A stretch of 64,000 nucleotides of DNA, taken from contig OZ020616.1 in NCBI GenBank assembly GCA_963971575.1, forward strand, positions 16,089,575-16,153,574, read 5' to 3'. A program made the translations under genes and the position numbers. Position 1 is the stretch's first letter; every line of letters begins with the position of its first letter. Source of the DNA: Liopterus haemorrhoidalis (taxonomy: Eukaryota > Arthropoda > Insecta > Coleoptera > Dytiscidae). The notes below the pieces were generated by a model, which was not told the DNA's origin, ran no database searches, and worked only from the letters and a program-made list of their open reading frames with translations. Of the stretch, positions 11,319 through 22,345 are shown piece after piece.

Positions 11319-12219
11319 GTGTAGTACATTATGGACCTTTGTAAAAATGTACAACATTTAATACAATAAAATATTATTATTATTATTACAACAGAGCTGG
11401 GCCAAGACTGATGAGAAGTATTTAAACCAGATATGGGTGTTTATGAGTTTTTTGGATTTGCCTACTTTACATGTGAACATCATGTAGAAATGTAGACAAT
11501 GTAATCTATGTAGTCTATGTCGACAAGAGTGGAGATGAAGAGTGGAGTTACATCGCGAAACCAAACTTCAATAAATTAAGTTATTCTTCATCCTTGCAAT
11601 CGGGTATTGCACATTAGTGCATAGTGTTCGTTAAAATGGAAACTTATATTTTATTTTGCTGGGGTGCAATTAAAAAAGTTTCAAAAAGTATCTTAGGTAT
11701 TTGTATACTGCAACAGTCACAGTTATGTGATGCCTATTGAATATTTAAGTTTATTGTATATCTAAGGTTCTGTTTTATGCGATGGACCCCGAACTATATA
11801 CAACAAAGCATGGAGGTGAAGTAAAATTTATTTATTTAGTACGTAATTGTTTAATTATCTTATTAAAAATATATTAGATTATATATAAATATTTGTTGAA
11901 TAGGAGATACGCATAAAATTTGTATTTCCTTAAAACTACATTATTTTGATATGGTAATGTTAGTTATGTCACCTAACAAAACAAAAATTACATTTTAATT
12001 AATATTATAGCCAAATTTTTAAATTAAAATATTGTAAATTTGAAATAAGCCGACCACGGAGCGAAGGTTGCCGAGTAAAAACGTCTGAGTATGACGTCAA
12101 ACGATAGGGGTTTCACATCACAGATACAGCTACAACATAATCTTTACATGTGTGTGTATTTTATTGTTCGAGAGTTTTGTATTTGATTTTAAACAATTTT
12201 TTACGCATTTATTATTAAA

Positions 12220-12342
12220 ATGGCAGATAAAGATTTTGTTAGGGCTCAGACTGATAATTTACCCAACATTGATGCATTTATGCTCATGGAATATATGAAA
12301 AATAATGAATGCTACAGTGCTGAAGAAATACGTGGTGTCAAA
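12220..12342 (+). CDS. Orphan first exon of a SWIM/YqaJ-type repeat gene
   Basis: An ATG at 12220 opens 41 codons beginning MADKDFVRAQTDNLPNIDAF and ending in RGVK, followed at once by GTAATT, a plausible splice donor. The NID-F-ML-Y-x-N-ECY-AEE-RGVK pattern resembles the start of multicopy insect proteins with a SWIM zinc finger and YqaJ-like nuclease domain. That match is from memory of the family and unverified. No following exon is seen downstream, so this is probably a mobile or processed fragment and not a working gene. Bases 12343-13085 hold nothing else recognisable. Confidence 0.4.
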
Positions 12343-13371
12343 GTAATTTTTACTTTATATTCTATAACTTTATGTAAACAAAGGCTGCAACTCTGTAAAA
12401 TGTAAATATTTATGTAATTTAGATGTCAGAATTTTACTACATTGTTTACATGAAGTTACAAAACGTTAGAGGCATAATTGAAATACTACAATATAAGTTA
12501 TCTATTTTAATATAAAATTTAATTCGGTAAACATGTATAAATTGTTTTTCTAGAATTAAACTTTATTTTAATTAAAATCACTCTAACTTTACATAACTTA
12601 TAAAAGTTATACAAACAATTAAGTTCACACTATGTACGCCGGTAAGCTAGTAGTGTCATGCGTCAGTTAGAAGGGGTATGACGTCACACGTCGTTTTCGC
12701 GCGCTACATACATTTATGATTTTTTTAAGCCTTCAAATTACAAACAAAATTAAAAACTGATTTTTATGTTTATATGCAACAAGAGGAATATAATAAAAGA
12801 AATTAAAAAAATCATGCCTATCCCCTATTATGTGAACATATGAAAAAAATACATGTGTTGTATAACAAATATTTTATGACGTTTCCGTTATAACGGGCTC
12901 TATGCATAATAATTTTTATACTTTTATACCAACCTTTATACCAATAATAGGCTATAAATATACTTTTATGGGTTACATATTACTATTATTATTTTATAAA
13001 CTTATAATAAATTTCAAATAAATACTTATTTTACAAGACTAACTTACTGCCAATTTTGTTACTATTATGCACAGTCTATTTAAACCCATGATTCCCAAAT
13101 TGATCTATATGGACCCTCAAAGGTCGATTTCGACTTGAATGGATTCCATGTCAGCGAGAGAAAAAAGTGGGTGCACGAGTGTAAATGGTGGTCCACGTGA
13201 GCGGACCCCATTTAGGCAGGTCGTCATCAACATTTAGGCGTTCCATAGGTTTCAGGATGTTTTTACTATGGAAATACCATAGTATTTCCATTAGTAGTAA
13301 ATACCACTCCAGTTCCAGTAGTAGTAAATACCACTGTATAGATTATCAATCCATACAGTGACATTGAATAA

Positions 13372-13538
13372 TTGAATGTTATATTACAAGAACAACTTAT
13401 CGAAATAAGCACTAACGAAGAACTTAAGGTGCAGTTCAGAAAAAACATCGTGGAAAGGGTTTTTCGCGCGGTTGCTAATTTTCTTACGAAAAACAGAAAT
13501 CGATTGAAAATCACTGGACGTAGAGATTTAAGAGTATA
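13372..13538 (+). pseudogene. hAT transposase C-terminus, left half
   Basis: It reads NVILQEQLIEISTNEEL, a VFRAVANFLTKNRNRLKI block and GRRDLRVY. This is the dimerisation-region signature of ZBED5-like hAT transposases ('F-AV--LLTK-RNRL-IT-RGDLR'). The frame is interrupted exactly at the TA where the IS630-like element sits and resumes at 15402. The expected 'FW...YP-L' segment between the two blocks is missing, so the gene was already defective. Confidence 0.75.
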
Positions 13539-15401
13539 TAGTCTATTTCACGATAAGATGAAGTAACTATCTACTTATGGTACTAAACACAGTGGGTGGT
13601 AATTACAAATAACTCTAATCCCTTGTTTGTACCCATAAACTAGCCAGAGATGTATCAGGTATAAATTACATTACACCATGTAATGACCCAATTGTAACAA
13701 GAAATAAACATAAGATATCATCAAAATAAACTTTATTTTTATTATAAATACAATTAATTTATAGAACTTATAATTAAATTTAAAACATTACAATTAGTAT
13801 TTAAAACATTACAATAAAATAAATTTTAAATTAAATAATGTTTAAGATAAAAAAAATCTTACAAGTCCACAGTCTCTAAATTAATGATTATAGTACGTTC
13901 TATTTGAATATAACTGTCCTCAGTTTTAATAACATGATTTACACAATTTTTCCAACTATCTACAGGGATATTTTCCACTTCTTTTTTTATAAGTTCTATC
14001 ACAGTGCCGTTTAAAGTGGGAGAAACATTATTCCGTTTTATTCTCGCCTTTAACTGACTCCACATTTGTTCAATAGGATTGAATATACAATAATACGGAG
14101 GTAGTCGTAAAACTGTGTGTCCATTGCATTGAGCAATATTATCGCAAACATATTCTTTAGAAAAACTATAACTTTTTAATAAGTTAATTAAACAATTTTT
14201 TTTATAACTTTCTTCAAAGTAAATATCATTTTTATATAAAAAGTCTTGGATTTCCTTCTTACTGTTTGTACTTTATTTAGTTGCCGACTATGGTAACTTG
14301 CATTGTCCATAACAATAACACTGTTAGCCGGTATATTCGGGAGTAATTTATTTTCGAACATTTCCGCCGTGGTATCGTCATGGTAGTCGAGTCTAGAATC
14401 TTTGATATTTTTCGCAGAAAGCAAGAGTGCATTCGGTATCCATCCAGTTTCAGAACCTGCATGAAGTATCGTAATACGTTTACCTTTATTAGATGGTGCT
14501 CTTGTTTGACATTTATTTGACGTATCCACCCAACCTTTTGAGTTTGTTTCATGTGTGTCGTACCAAGTTTCATCTAAATAAATTATTGGCCTTTTATCTT
14601 CTCTGTATTTTTTAATGTTTTTTAAATAATTTTGTCTCAAAAGTTTTAATCGCTCTGACTCCATAAGGAACTGCTTTTTATTTAAAGTTTTAAATTGAAA
14701 CCCTATACTTTTAAGGGCACGCCATAAGGTCACCTTTGAACAATTAATTTCACACTGGTCTTGGATTAATCTTTTGAGCAATATGTCCAATGTTGGCACA
14801 TTTTGTCCGGTGTACATTTGGTAAATTTTTTGCCGTATTACATCTTTCTGGAAACCATCCAAACATATTGATATGCCTGAATCCTTTCGTTTTCTTCTCC
14901 TATCAATGGATTTATTTACAATATTCCATACTGTTGTCATCGCTACTTTCGTTGCCTTGCTTGTCTCTTCTAATGCCGCTTGTTTGTTTTTGCGGTTCCT
15001 TAAATATAAATACACATTGGCCACAATTTCTTTAGCTTCTACAAGTAAATATATACAAGTTTTTTCCCGATTTTTTTTTTATTGTATCTTGCACTATATC
15101 ATCATCTTCTATCATGGTCACATAGTCATCTGCTGCATTTGCTTGCACAGAAGTTAATTGTTCGTTCCAAGGACGCCACATTTTTCTAACACGTACTGAA
15201 CTATTTAACACAAATCACAAGTTATGTGATAGAAAATTCAAAGCGAAGTGAAAAGATATTTAAAACATCTGCAATTTATACCTGATACATCACTGACTAG
15301 TTTATGGGTGCAAACAAGGGAATTAGTGTTATATGTAATTACCACCCACTGTGTTTAGGACCATAAGTAGATAGTCACTTCACTTATCGTGAAATAGACT
15401 A
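13539..15401 (-). mobile_element. IS630/Tc1-type element with ~128-bp TIRs
   Basis: It is flanked by TA duplications at 13537-13538 and 15402-15403. Both ends begin TAGTCTATTTCACGATAAG and remain about 90% identical for roughly 128 bp. The 1863-bp element carries one transposase gene on the minus strand. High TIR identity and only a few frame breaks make it one of the younger insertions in the window. Confidence 0.9.
13859..15181 (-). pseudogene. IS630-like transposase, D-D-(~80)-E type, frameshifted
   Basis: The start is an ATG at 15181 (MWRPWNEQ). A frameshift near 15040 precedes a helix-turn-helix region (ETSKATKVAMTTVWNIV). The first catalytic Asp is in IIYLDETWYD, the second in SVIVMDNASYH, and after a second frameshift near 14265 the Glu is in FNPIEQMWSQLKAR. 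The second Asp and the Glu are about 78-80 residues apart, far more than the 34 of Tc1/mariner. This is close to the DD82E ('Sailor') group. The stop is at 13859-13861. Two frameshifts make it inactive, though the catalytic residues survive. Confidence 0.85.
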
Positions 15402-15470
15402 TACCTCACTAATTTGAAGCCAAATATTGAAAGATTGCTATCAGGGTATCAGGTTCATCCTTCTCATTAA
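15402..15470 (+). pseudogene. hAT transposase C-terminus, right half
   Basis: Directly after the insertion the sequence reads LTNLKPNIERLL, then the GYQVHPSH ending and a stop. This is the usual end of ZBED5-like hAT transposases. It is in frame with 13372-13538 once the element and one TA are removed. Confidence 0.8.
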
Positions 15471-16144
15471 CCGCATTATTTGTGTATTGATGTAAGGTTC
15501 GCAACCTGTTGGAAGTAATGTCCCAAAAAACAGTGGCGTATCGGGGAAGCGGGGGCCTACTTGTAGTAGGACGCCCTATTATGCGAATGCACTAATGATA
15601 ATTGCATAATTATAATGAGCCACTGACTACGATATAAGCTGATGTCATCTATATGTTGAATGACATGTGGTGGGGAAAATCATTTAAAAGCTGATGAAGG
15701 GACATGAGAAGGGATGGTCTTACCTAAAGGCCACAATGAGCTAGTACGATCCGCGTTCGGGATTTGAACTTTACGATCCATCCTAGAATATGCAGAAGTG
15801 AAGTGCTTTTCTGTTCTGTTAAGAAATTGAGTGGCTAAATTGTGTTTTGTGACTGTTTCCGGTTAAACTACTATATTTGGATTAGCTGTGTCACCTCAGC
15901 AATGAGGCATGTATGTTCTCTTTATTTTCTTTAATTGGGCATGTAAAATATTCAAATTATAAGTTTGATTTACTAAATTGACGTCAAAAAGGACCTCCAA
16001 ACTATTCTTCCACCATAATGTTTTTTGATTAAATTTCAGAGACCACACGTAGATTTAAGTTAGATATATCATTTAGTTTAATAAACCTAGTTATAAGTTA
16101 AACTTATAACTGTTGCTTAATTTCAAACAACCCCCACATTCTCC

Positions 16145-16215
16145 TGTCCGGGTCGAACCCATAATTTCCAGGTTCCATGAGGCAGCTGTAAGCCAACCCA
16201 GCTCAATTGGGACCT
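16145..16215 (-). repeat. tRNA-like SINE head
   Basis: The minus strand has a B-box GGGTTCGACCC preceded by a TTGGCTTACAGCTGCC A-box-like segment. It is consistent with a tRNA-derived SINE fragment. The T-stem pairs, the acceptor does not. Confidence 0.4.
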
Positions 16216-17063
16216 GAGAGGTAAGTGCCCACCGCTCGGGGTTTTACATAATTTTATGTAAGAATTTTTCTAGGATTTGTTTCGTTCCAAATCCAAATAT
16301 TTACTTGCGTTTTGTGTATTTTCAATAAAACTATGGAAAACATAAAAATCGGCAAGTGGTCTACTGGGCCAAAAAGTTTGGGAAACTATGGTTTAAGCGG
16401 ACACTCCGCGTACGATATTTTTATATAAACGTATTGTATTGTATTATTTTTATTGCATTTTCATTTTATTGTATTTTTGTTTATATTGCATTTTTATTTA
16501 TATTGTATGACGTACTATCATAACTGAAAATTATATGTATTTATTTTATGATAATTAAATAATAAACTAAAATAAACTAAACAGTAAGCCCGCCCTGAGT
16601 CGGATCTGGGCAGGGCCAAAAGGGTTTATATATGCCAAAAGGTTTATATGGGTGAAAAACAATAATTCTTCTATTTTCTGGTGTATTTATTATTCAAGAA
16701 TTACAATCCTTTTAGGTCTGTAAAATGTTTAATTTTTTTTTAAAACTATAACGTAAGACGAATATCCGTAATATTATGTCAACTCTTGCACTCAACAGGT
16801 TGTTTTTAGCAAAAACACGTGTAATTTCGCTTAATCGGCGTTTCTAAGCGTTTCATTGGCAGTCGTCTGCGGCCACGGGCATTACGATGAAATTTGTACG
16901 CATTGTATTTTGACATGGATTTCAATATAATCCGCCTCGAGGCGGTATTGGGAACTAGATGTATAATTATAAATTGATAATCAAAAAGATTTTTCAAAAA
17001 ACGAGCCAATATTATTTTGTTTCCATTGTTGTCTACAAAACGTAGACAAATTACATGTAGAAT

Positions 17064-17435
17064 CTTCTTCTTCTTAGAGTGCTATGCTCAATGCTCTGAA
17101 CTGACAAGTTCGTACTGAACATATTCGATGTTCTGAACTGACAAGTTCGTACTGAACATATTCCGACCGTAAGCTATTTCCCCGCATATAGTTGTGTTGT
17201 GTGTGTTGCCTGTATATAACACAATCGTATGGGACCTACAATTTATTATCGTGGAATCCGAACCACTAATTATTTTGGGGAAATTTTACTAGGGCTTTTA
17301 CCTCGGCGGTTGTCCGATGTCTTCCGAGGGAGAAACGGTCGGAAAAATGTAAGGTGTTTTTCCGGTACCGGGGAATGAATCCTGGTCCGCCGCTTAGTAG
17401 TCCACACACTAACTAACTGAGCCACGACCGTTCTC
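17064..17435 (-). mobile_element. tRNA-derived SINE with 12-bp TSD
   Basis: A perfect 12-bp duplication TACATGTAGAAT flanks the element (17052-17063 and 17436-17447). The minus strand begins with a tRNA-like head: A-box TGGCTCAGTTAGTTAG and B-box GGATTCATTCCCC. The 3' end carries an (AAG)n tail. The body holds a tandem ~36-bp repeat at about 17094-17160 ('tctgaactgacaagttcgta' twice). TSD, pol III boxes and tail together make a complete SINE. Bases 16391-17063 left of it show only AT-rich DNA and a LINE-like GC patch near 16590-16625. Confidence 0.85.
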
Positions 17436-17513
17436 TACATGTAGAATATACACGTAAATTATATTTCATTCTCTACGGCACATCCCTGATTTGAAGTATC
17501 AAGTATTGCACCT

Positions 17514-18180
17514 AAAGGCCTTATCACACTAGAGTTATTATTCAAGTCTAAACTTGGAAAATTAAAGTCTTTGCATTCGAATCGAAGTCTTGTGCGTGTG
17601 ATAGTATGAAGAAAAAACCTAGGTTTTGAAGACCAGGCAAATGAAACAGGATACAATTTCTCGGTCTTTTTACCCAGGTCTTACAGCTGACGCGTCTTTG
17701 TCTTTTGTTCATGTCTCGTGTTGTTAAGTTTTTGAAAAGTTATTTATTTAAAAAAAATGATATTAGAAGAAGAGTTAATAAATTTTGTTAAAGAAAACCC
17801 GCCGTTATGGGATCCACAAGAACCTATGTACAAATTTCATCCCTTCTTTTCAACCATGATCTATGATAGTTTAACATTTTCTTTTTTTCCTACATTTTAT
17901 TATTTTATTAGCTGCTGACCATATTATTATTGACGCCGACAAAATTACTATTTCTTCCTAATTCATTATAAAAAAAACTTTAAAAACCAATTTTAAAATA
18001 ACCTTTCAAAATATAACTGTCAACTGTCATAATTTCACGATGTGCGCATGGGTAAACAAACAATTTCCAAGTCTTAACTAATATTCAAAACCGTGTGATA
18101 TGTCAAGACCTGAAGACTTGGATCCTGAAAAAAAGCTACAAAAATAAGACTTGGATAGCGTTCTAGTGTGATACGCCTTT
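17514..18180 (+). mobile_element. TIR element carrying a MADF-like ORF, long copy
   Basis: The ends match those of 1008-1410 (AAAGGCCTTATCACACTAGA and its complement). This copy retains an extra segment at about 17727-17990 with a MADF-like coding start. MADF/Myb-type DNA-binding proteins are the usual second gene of PIF/Harbinger transposons, which suggests that class. The TSD is unclear. Confidence 0.7.
17757..17918 (+). pseudogene. MADF-domain protein, first-exon remnant
   Basis: The ATG at 17757 opens MILEEELINFVKENPPLWDP, the helix-1 and Leu-Trp-Asp motif of a MADF domain ('LI--V---P-LWD'). The similarity ends near EPMYK, where an intron or deletion junction probably begins. The rest of the 53-codon frame is low-complexity. 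It is the start of a DNA-binding accessory protein of the host element, not a complete gene. Confidence 0.6.
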
Positions 18181-18300
18181 AAAACTTTTATTTGAAAGTT
18201 TCAAGTATTTCTGAAAAATAATTAAAGTACGGGTAAATGTTTCGTATACTCCCACCAGCTTAAATTGGAACTAGGCTGTATGTTTAAAATAGAGGATATT

Positions 18301-19857
18301 GTAATAGTCCGAGAGCTAGCAACGTTTTCGAGAAAGAATTTTAGGTCGGCTAGTTTTTCGATATTTCCCTTTCGTATTGAAGTTAGGTAGGGATGCGGTA
18401 CGTCTGGCACCTGGGAGCGGTTGCGTTTACATGTGCGCATCTCGCCTGTACAGGTAAAAAGTGGATATTTTGAAATCATTTTAAGACATTTTATTTATTT
18501 TATATAATTTTCTATGTCTTTTTAGCATTATAAATTTATAGTTGCCAGACAGTTTCGTTGTTGCTAACATTGCGCCAGATCTAATTTACGTATTTAAAAA
18601 ATAATATTTTTCAAACCATTTTAGTATAGCTGTAATTTTAATAGGATATAGTTCTGTAATCAAAGAATACAATATTAATTTGCCAGACAGAAATTCCGTT
18701 GTTTAACTAAGAACCAGACCAATTTAAGTCCCGGGGAGAATAGGTAAGTTAGAAGAGTGTGGCAGCTTATTCGTTGGTTGCGTGAGAGAGTTAGCTGCAA
18801 CAGAGGGCGTTAGAGAGAGACAGGTTATATAGGTTAGAATTTCATAAAAAAATAGAGCAAAATAATAATTAAAGTAAAATGAGATAAGAACAACTGATAT
18901 AAATATTATTAGCAAAATAAAACAAATCATTTATTTTAAACATGTAGGAAATTAAACATAAAATGTAATTCAGTATTTTTATTGAATAATTCTGTCACAA
19001 TGCAATGACCTGAGTATCTGTTAAAAAAATTAAAAAAAAAAATTAAAAATTAAAAATTTAAAAAAAATTAAATTAAATTATTATTAATATAAGATTAATA
19101 AATAAAACACTCGGTAAGTTTCAAAAATATCAGTTTAATATACTCTATACGTATTTCGGCAGTGACGCCATCAACAGGAGTTTCAATTACAAACTAAACT
19201 TATTTTTTAACAAATTATTATTATTTTTTAAATTTTATATTTTACCACTTTTGTTTGAACAAAAAACACATTTTTCTTTTTCCTCACTCATCACGATAAA
19301 ATTCTGCTTCTATTTTATTTTATAAAAACAAGCAAACATAAACACTCATGTGGACGACGCCAACTTAAAAAATAGCAGCTGTGATTGTTTTACTGTTATC
19401 TCTTCTAACTCACCTATTCTCACCGGGACTTAAATTGGTCTGGTTCCTAGTTAAACAACGGAATTTCCGTCTGGCAAATTAATATTGTATTCTTTGATTA
19501 CAGAACTATATCCTATTAAAATTACAGCTATACTAAAATGGTTTGAAAAATATTATTTTTTAAATACTTAAATTAGATCTGGCGCAATGTTAGCAACAAC
19601 GAAACTGTCTGGCAACTATAAATTTATAATGCTAAAAAGACATAGAAAATTATATTAAAAAAAAAAAATGTCTTAAAATGATTTCAAAATATCCACTTTT
19701 TACCTATACAGGCGAGTTGCGCAGAGGTAAACGCAACCGCTCCCAGGTGCCAGACGTACCGCATCCCTACCTAACTTCAATAAGAAAGAGAAATATCGAA
19801 AAACCAGCCGACCTAAAATAAACTTTTTTGTGACGTTGCTAGCTCTTAGACTATAAC
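18301..19857. mobile_element. Foldback element with ~430-bp inverted arms
   Basis: The left arm (18301-18760) and right arm (19398-19857) are inverted copies. Shared landmarks are 'gagctagcaacg' outside, 'gtgccagacgtaccgcat' in the middle and 'cttaaattggtctgg' inside. The arms diverge by roughly 8-10% by eye. The ~640-bp centre is AT-rich, with an A-run at 19022-19080, and has no coding sequence. The frame at 18222-18479 is an arm sequence, not a gene. Confidence 0.85.
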
Positions 19858-20229
19858 GTTAGAGACGAGAAAGCGTGGCCGTAAGAGTGGTAAACCAATA
19901 GCAATCATTCATGCATTTGTAGTTGGCAGAGAAATACGCGTTTCTAACATGACGATACGTCGGAATATAACTGATATTTTTTGGACTCTTTTTTTCAAAA
20001 TATGTGTACTATAAATTTCATTGAAAACAGGTAAAAATTCCTTATGGGTACCCATTTATATACGTCAAGTTTCGGCTTTTTCTGTCCTACATTTTTGCTA
20101 ACTAAACCTAAACTATTTATTGAGAATAGACACGCTTGGATACGCAGTCTGGTGGTCAAATATTGTACTAGGCGCCTGTAGTACTGTTTGAACTTATTAC
20201 ATATGTTCTAGTGTTGATTTTTTGTTAGA

Positions 20230-20388
20230 ATGTCGATAGAAGTTGTGAAAAACTACAAAAGTAAAACAAATTGTAGTGTTTTTGGCTGTCATTCAAGACA
20301 GGACAAAGATAGGCATTTTATTTTTTTTCTTTTCTTAAGAAAAATGGAGGGAAAGTTAATATTAAGTCCAGATTGTAAAAGTAACTGA
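20230..20388 (+). pseudogene. THAP zinc-finger remnant (copy A)
   Basis: The ATG frame contains NCSVFGCHSRQDKDRHFIFF. This is the opening of a C2CH THAP DNA-binding domain: C-x4-C, a polar loop, then His-Phe before the strand. The second Cys-His pair is lost, and the frame ends in a stop at 20386-20388. The THAP-type finger is used by P-element-like and other transposases to bind element ends. Here it is truncated. Confidence 0.6.
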
Positions 20389-20488
20389 TACTATGCGAGT
20401 TATTAATAATAATAGCTAATAATATTAGCTGCTTCTGTCCAACTAAAACTAATTTTATTTCATGAGGCAATGAACATAATGCACTTAT

Positions 20489-20584
20489 TTACAAACATAA
20501 TCCATATATTCTAAATTCAGATGACCGACACTCAGATGTACCACATAAAATTAAATGCCCGGCATTTAACACTTGCTCAACTAC
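20489..20584 (-). pseudogene. SWIM-type gene first exon remnant (copy A)
   Basis: The minus strand reads VVEQVLNAGHLILCGTS, then FRIYGLCL and a stop. The same block is seen at 22323-22541 (IYNAGHIILCGVAEKNREF) and 29787-30068 (LLNAGHVLFCGISEKN). In complete family members this block precedes a SWIM zinc finger; that part is absent here. Confidence 0.6.
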
Positions 20585-20842
20585 AAATTACACTTCAATA
20601 ATCTACTGAAATTAAACTTTAACCACCTTCTGTTATACATATATATACATATTATACATAAACATGTGTAGCGCGTAAAAAATAAAAAATAAATTGCAAA
20701 TATTTATTCGCATTTTCATAAAATAAAAATGTACTGTGCTTAAATTAACCTGTTCGCTGTTAGCATATTGACAGCTGAATACTAGACACGACAGCCATAT
20801 TGCCTTGGACTACAGCGCCGCCAACGGTAATGTCACTTCTCA

Positions 20843-21697
20843 GTCTAGTTTATATGTAGGGGCACATTACTTTGTTTTCCCCCCACATCTGCCCAATTAA
20901 AATTGTGTATCATTATTGTGTGCATGCGTTTATAACGTACATTCACTATGAGCTCTAGTGGGTACGTGTATGGAATTTGAGCCTTGAAATCATTTAAATG
21001 TGAATTTAACCGTATAAATACTAAAATTTCATTATTATTATTATTTTTTAAATACGTTAATACGAGCTAAATGTTAACAAACACATCAAATAACTGTTCA
21101 TTTCAGTTTTAATACATTTTTTGAAACAGACAAGACGGAATCGTAAATGTTTTGTTTTGAAAGAAACGGGTGGTGCTTCGCCAAGCCCAAACCTCATTCT
21201 AACTAGTTTGCGCTTTCTCACTAAACAGTTGGTGCTGGTGGGATCATACGGAACATTAAAGTATGTGTGAAGACCAAGTACGGGAAATATACTTTAAGTA
21301 TGACAATAATAATAATGAATTCATATTGTTGTGGTGCAATTTACTACTGCACTTGACGAATCGCTGTTCCGGACCTGGACGATTAAAGACAGACCCGTGC
21401 GATTCCCGTTCCCGTAGTGGGAACGGTAACTTCATAGTCGCATTTTTCGTTTTATTGTTTTAAACAATTATGTAAATTATTGCCGGAGTGGGGCCTTCAT
21501 TTTGATTTGGGTTAAAGTCTAGTAAATATAATCAATTAAAGTTAGACGTTTTAATAAAATTAATTATTAACTAAAATAAATGTTAAAAATTTTAATTAAT
21601 TTTTTTTTAATATATCGCTATTTTTCCAATTATTTTTTATTTATTTATTTCACAACCCTAATATTGCGAAAAAACTTATAGGCAAATGGTCATATTT
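20843..21697. other. Intron DNA without recognisable genes
   Basis: AT-rich sequence within the large AKR intron. Short frames (e.g. 21263-21463) have no recognisable domain, and no TIRs or tandem repeats longer than about 15 bp stand out. Confidence 0.5.
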
Positions 21698-21730
21698 AAC
21701 ATAATACCGCCTATCTGGCGGTATTATGTT
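21698..21730. repeat. Perfect 14-bp hairpin
   Basis: AACATAATACCGCC, a five-base loop (TATCT), then the exact complement. It abuts the MITE at 21732-21939 and may be the end of another palindromic repeat. Confidence 0.8.
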
Positions 21731-21731
21731 G

Positions 21732-21939
21732 AACTAACCAAATAGACAAATTTGTTATTGTTCTGACACACGTGTTAACATTTGTTCGGATTTTTAGATT
21801 TTGTATCTGTCTGGCATAAGTGAGATATTTATTAAGAAAACACAAAACAAGACAAAAATATTAACAAATTCTTTCTAAATGTCAGTTTACAACGTATTGT
21901 CCATATGTCAAAAAGTTGTTACTGTCTATTTGGTTAGTT
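21732..21939. mobile_element. Small MITE, AACTAACCAAATAGACA ends
   Basis: 17-bp perfect inverted ends bound 208 bp of non-coding sequence. No TSD is evident. Confidence 0.65.
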
Positions 21940-22108
21940 TCGATTTTGCCACTTTGGCGCTGCAATCTTAAAAGGGGTGGGATTTGCAGCTAAGCACCCT
22001 ACCATCTGGTGAGCGTTTCATGAACTTGTGTACTACGTATAACATTTCGTTTTGTGTATTGGTTTTGTATGAAGTTTGTTTTTAAAGTTTTATTATAATC
22101 ATTGAAAA

Positions 22109-22345
22109 ATGTATAATACATATTGTTGTGTGCCTATGTGCAATTCATTGAAAAGAAGAAACCCGGAAATATCGTTTCATTTGTTTCCACCAATATCAGA
22201 CACCGTACGGTTCGAAACAAAATTGGAAAAGCAAGAGGTTAGGAATCGACGCGATGTTTAGATAAACAATTTAAAAATTGGAAAAAAAGTGAGCCCTTAT
22301 ATCAAAGTTTGCTCATTACATTTTAATGATAGTGACTACAATATA
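22109..22345 (+). pseudogene. THAP zinc-finger exon (copy B), one in-frame stop
   Basis: From the ATG at 22109: YCCVPMCNS, basic loop KRRNPEISFHLFPP, and, after an in-frame TAG near 22259, KVCSLHFNDSDY. All four zinc ligands of a C2CH THAP domain are present (C-x4-C ... C-x2-H). The FHLFPP and HF--D-Y signatures also match the family. The reading frame is otherwise open across the TAG, so one nonsense change disabled it. It runs head-on into the SWIM-type exon at 22323-22541. Confidence 0.75.

Larger units (their letters stand above)
13086..16390 (+). mobile_element. Old hAT element containing a later insertion
   Basis: The degenerate termini CCATGATTCCCAAA (left) and TTTGGGAAACTATG (right) are inverted and of hAT style. 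They are flanked by ATTTAAAC and GTTTAAGC, an 8-bp duplication with two changes. The inside encodes the C-terminus of a hAT transposase (13372-13538 plus 15402-15470), split by the IS630-like element at 13539-15401. Bases 15471-16390 are otherwise non-coding except for a tRNA-like fragment near 16145. Confidence 0.65.
20121..20842. mobile_element. THAP + SWIM-type transposon derivative
   Basis: Short inverted ends (TGAGAATAGACACG; complement TGAGAAGTGACATT) bound 722 bp. A THAP-type exon starts 110 bp from the left end and reads inward. A SWIM-gene-type exon starts about 258 bp from the right end and also reads inward. A pure-ends version of the same element is at 56062-56325, and related coding fragments are at 22109-22541 and 29385-30068. 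It looks like an internal deletion of an autonomous element with two convergent genes. No clear TSD was found. Confidence 0.65.

Noticed and set aside
14790..15157. Plus-strand ORFs of 81 and 94 codons
   Set aside because: Antisense shadows of the IS630-like transposase, hydrophobic only because of AT-rich codons.
18222..18479. 85-codon minus-strand ORF
   Set aside because: Most of it is one arm of the foldback, and the other arm does not preserve the frame.
22109..22345. A functional THAP gene
   Set aside because: An in-frame stop splits the zinc finger and the downstream region is antisense to another repeat exon.
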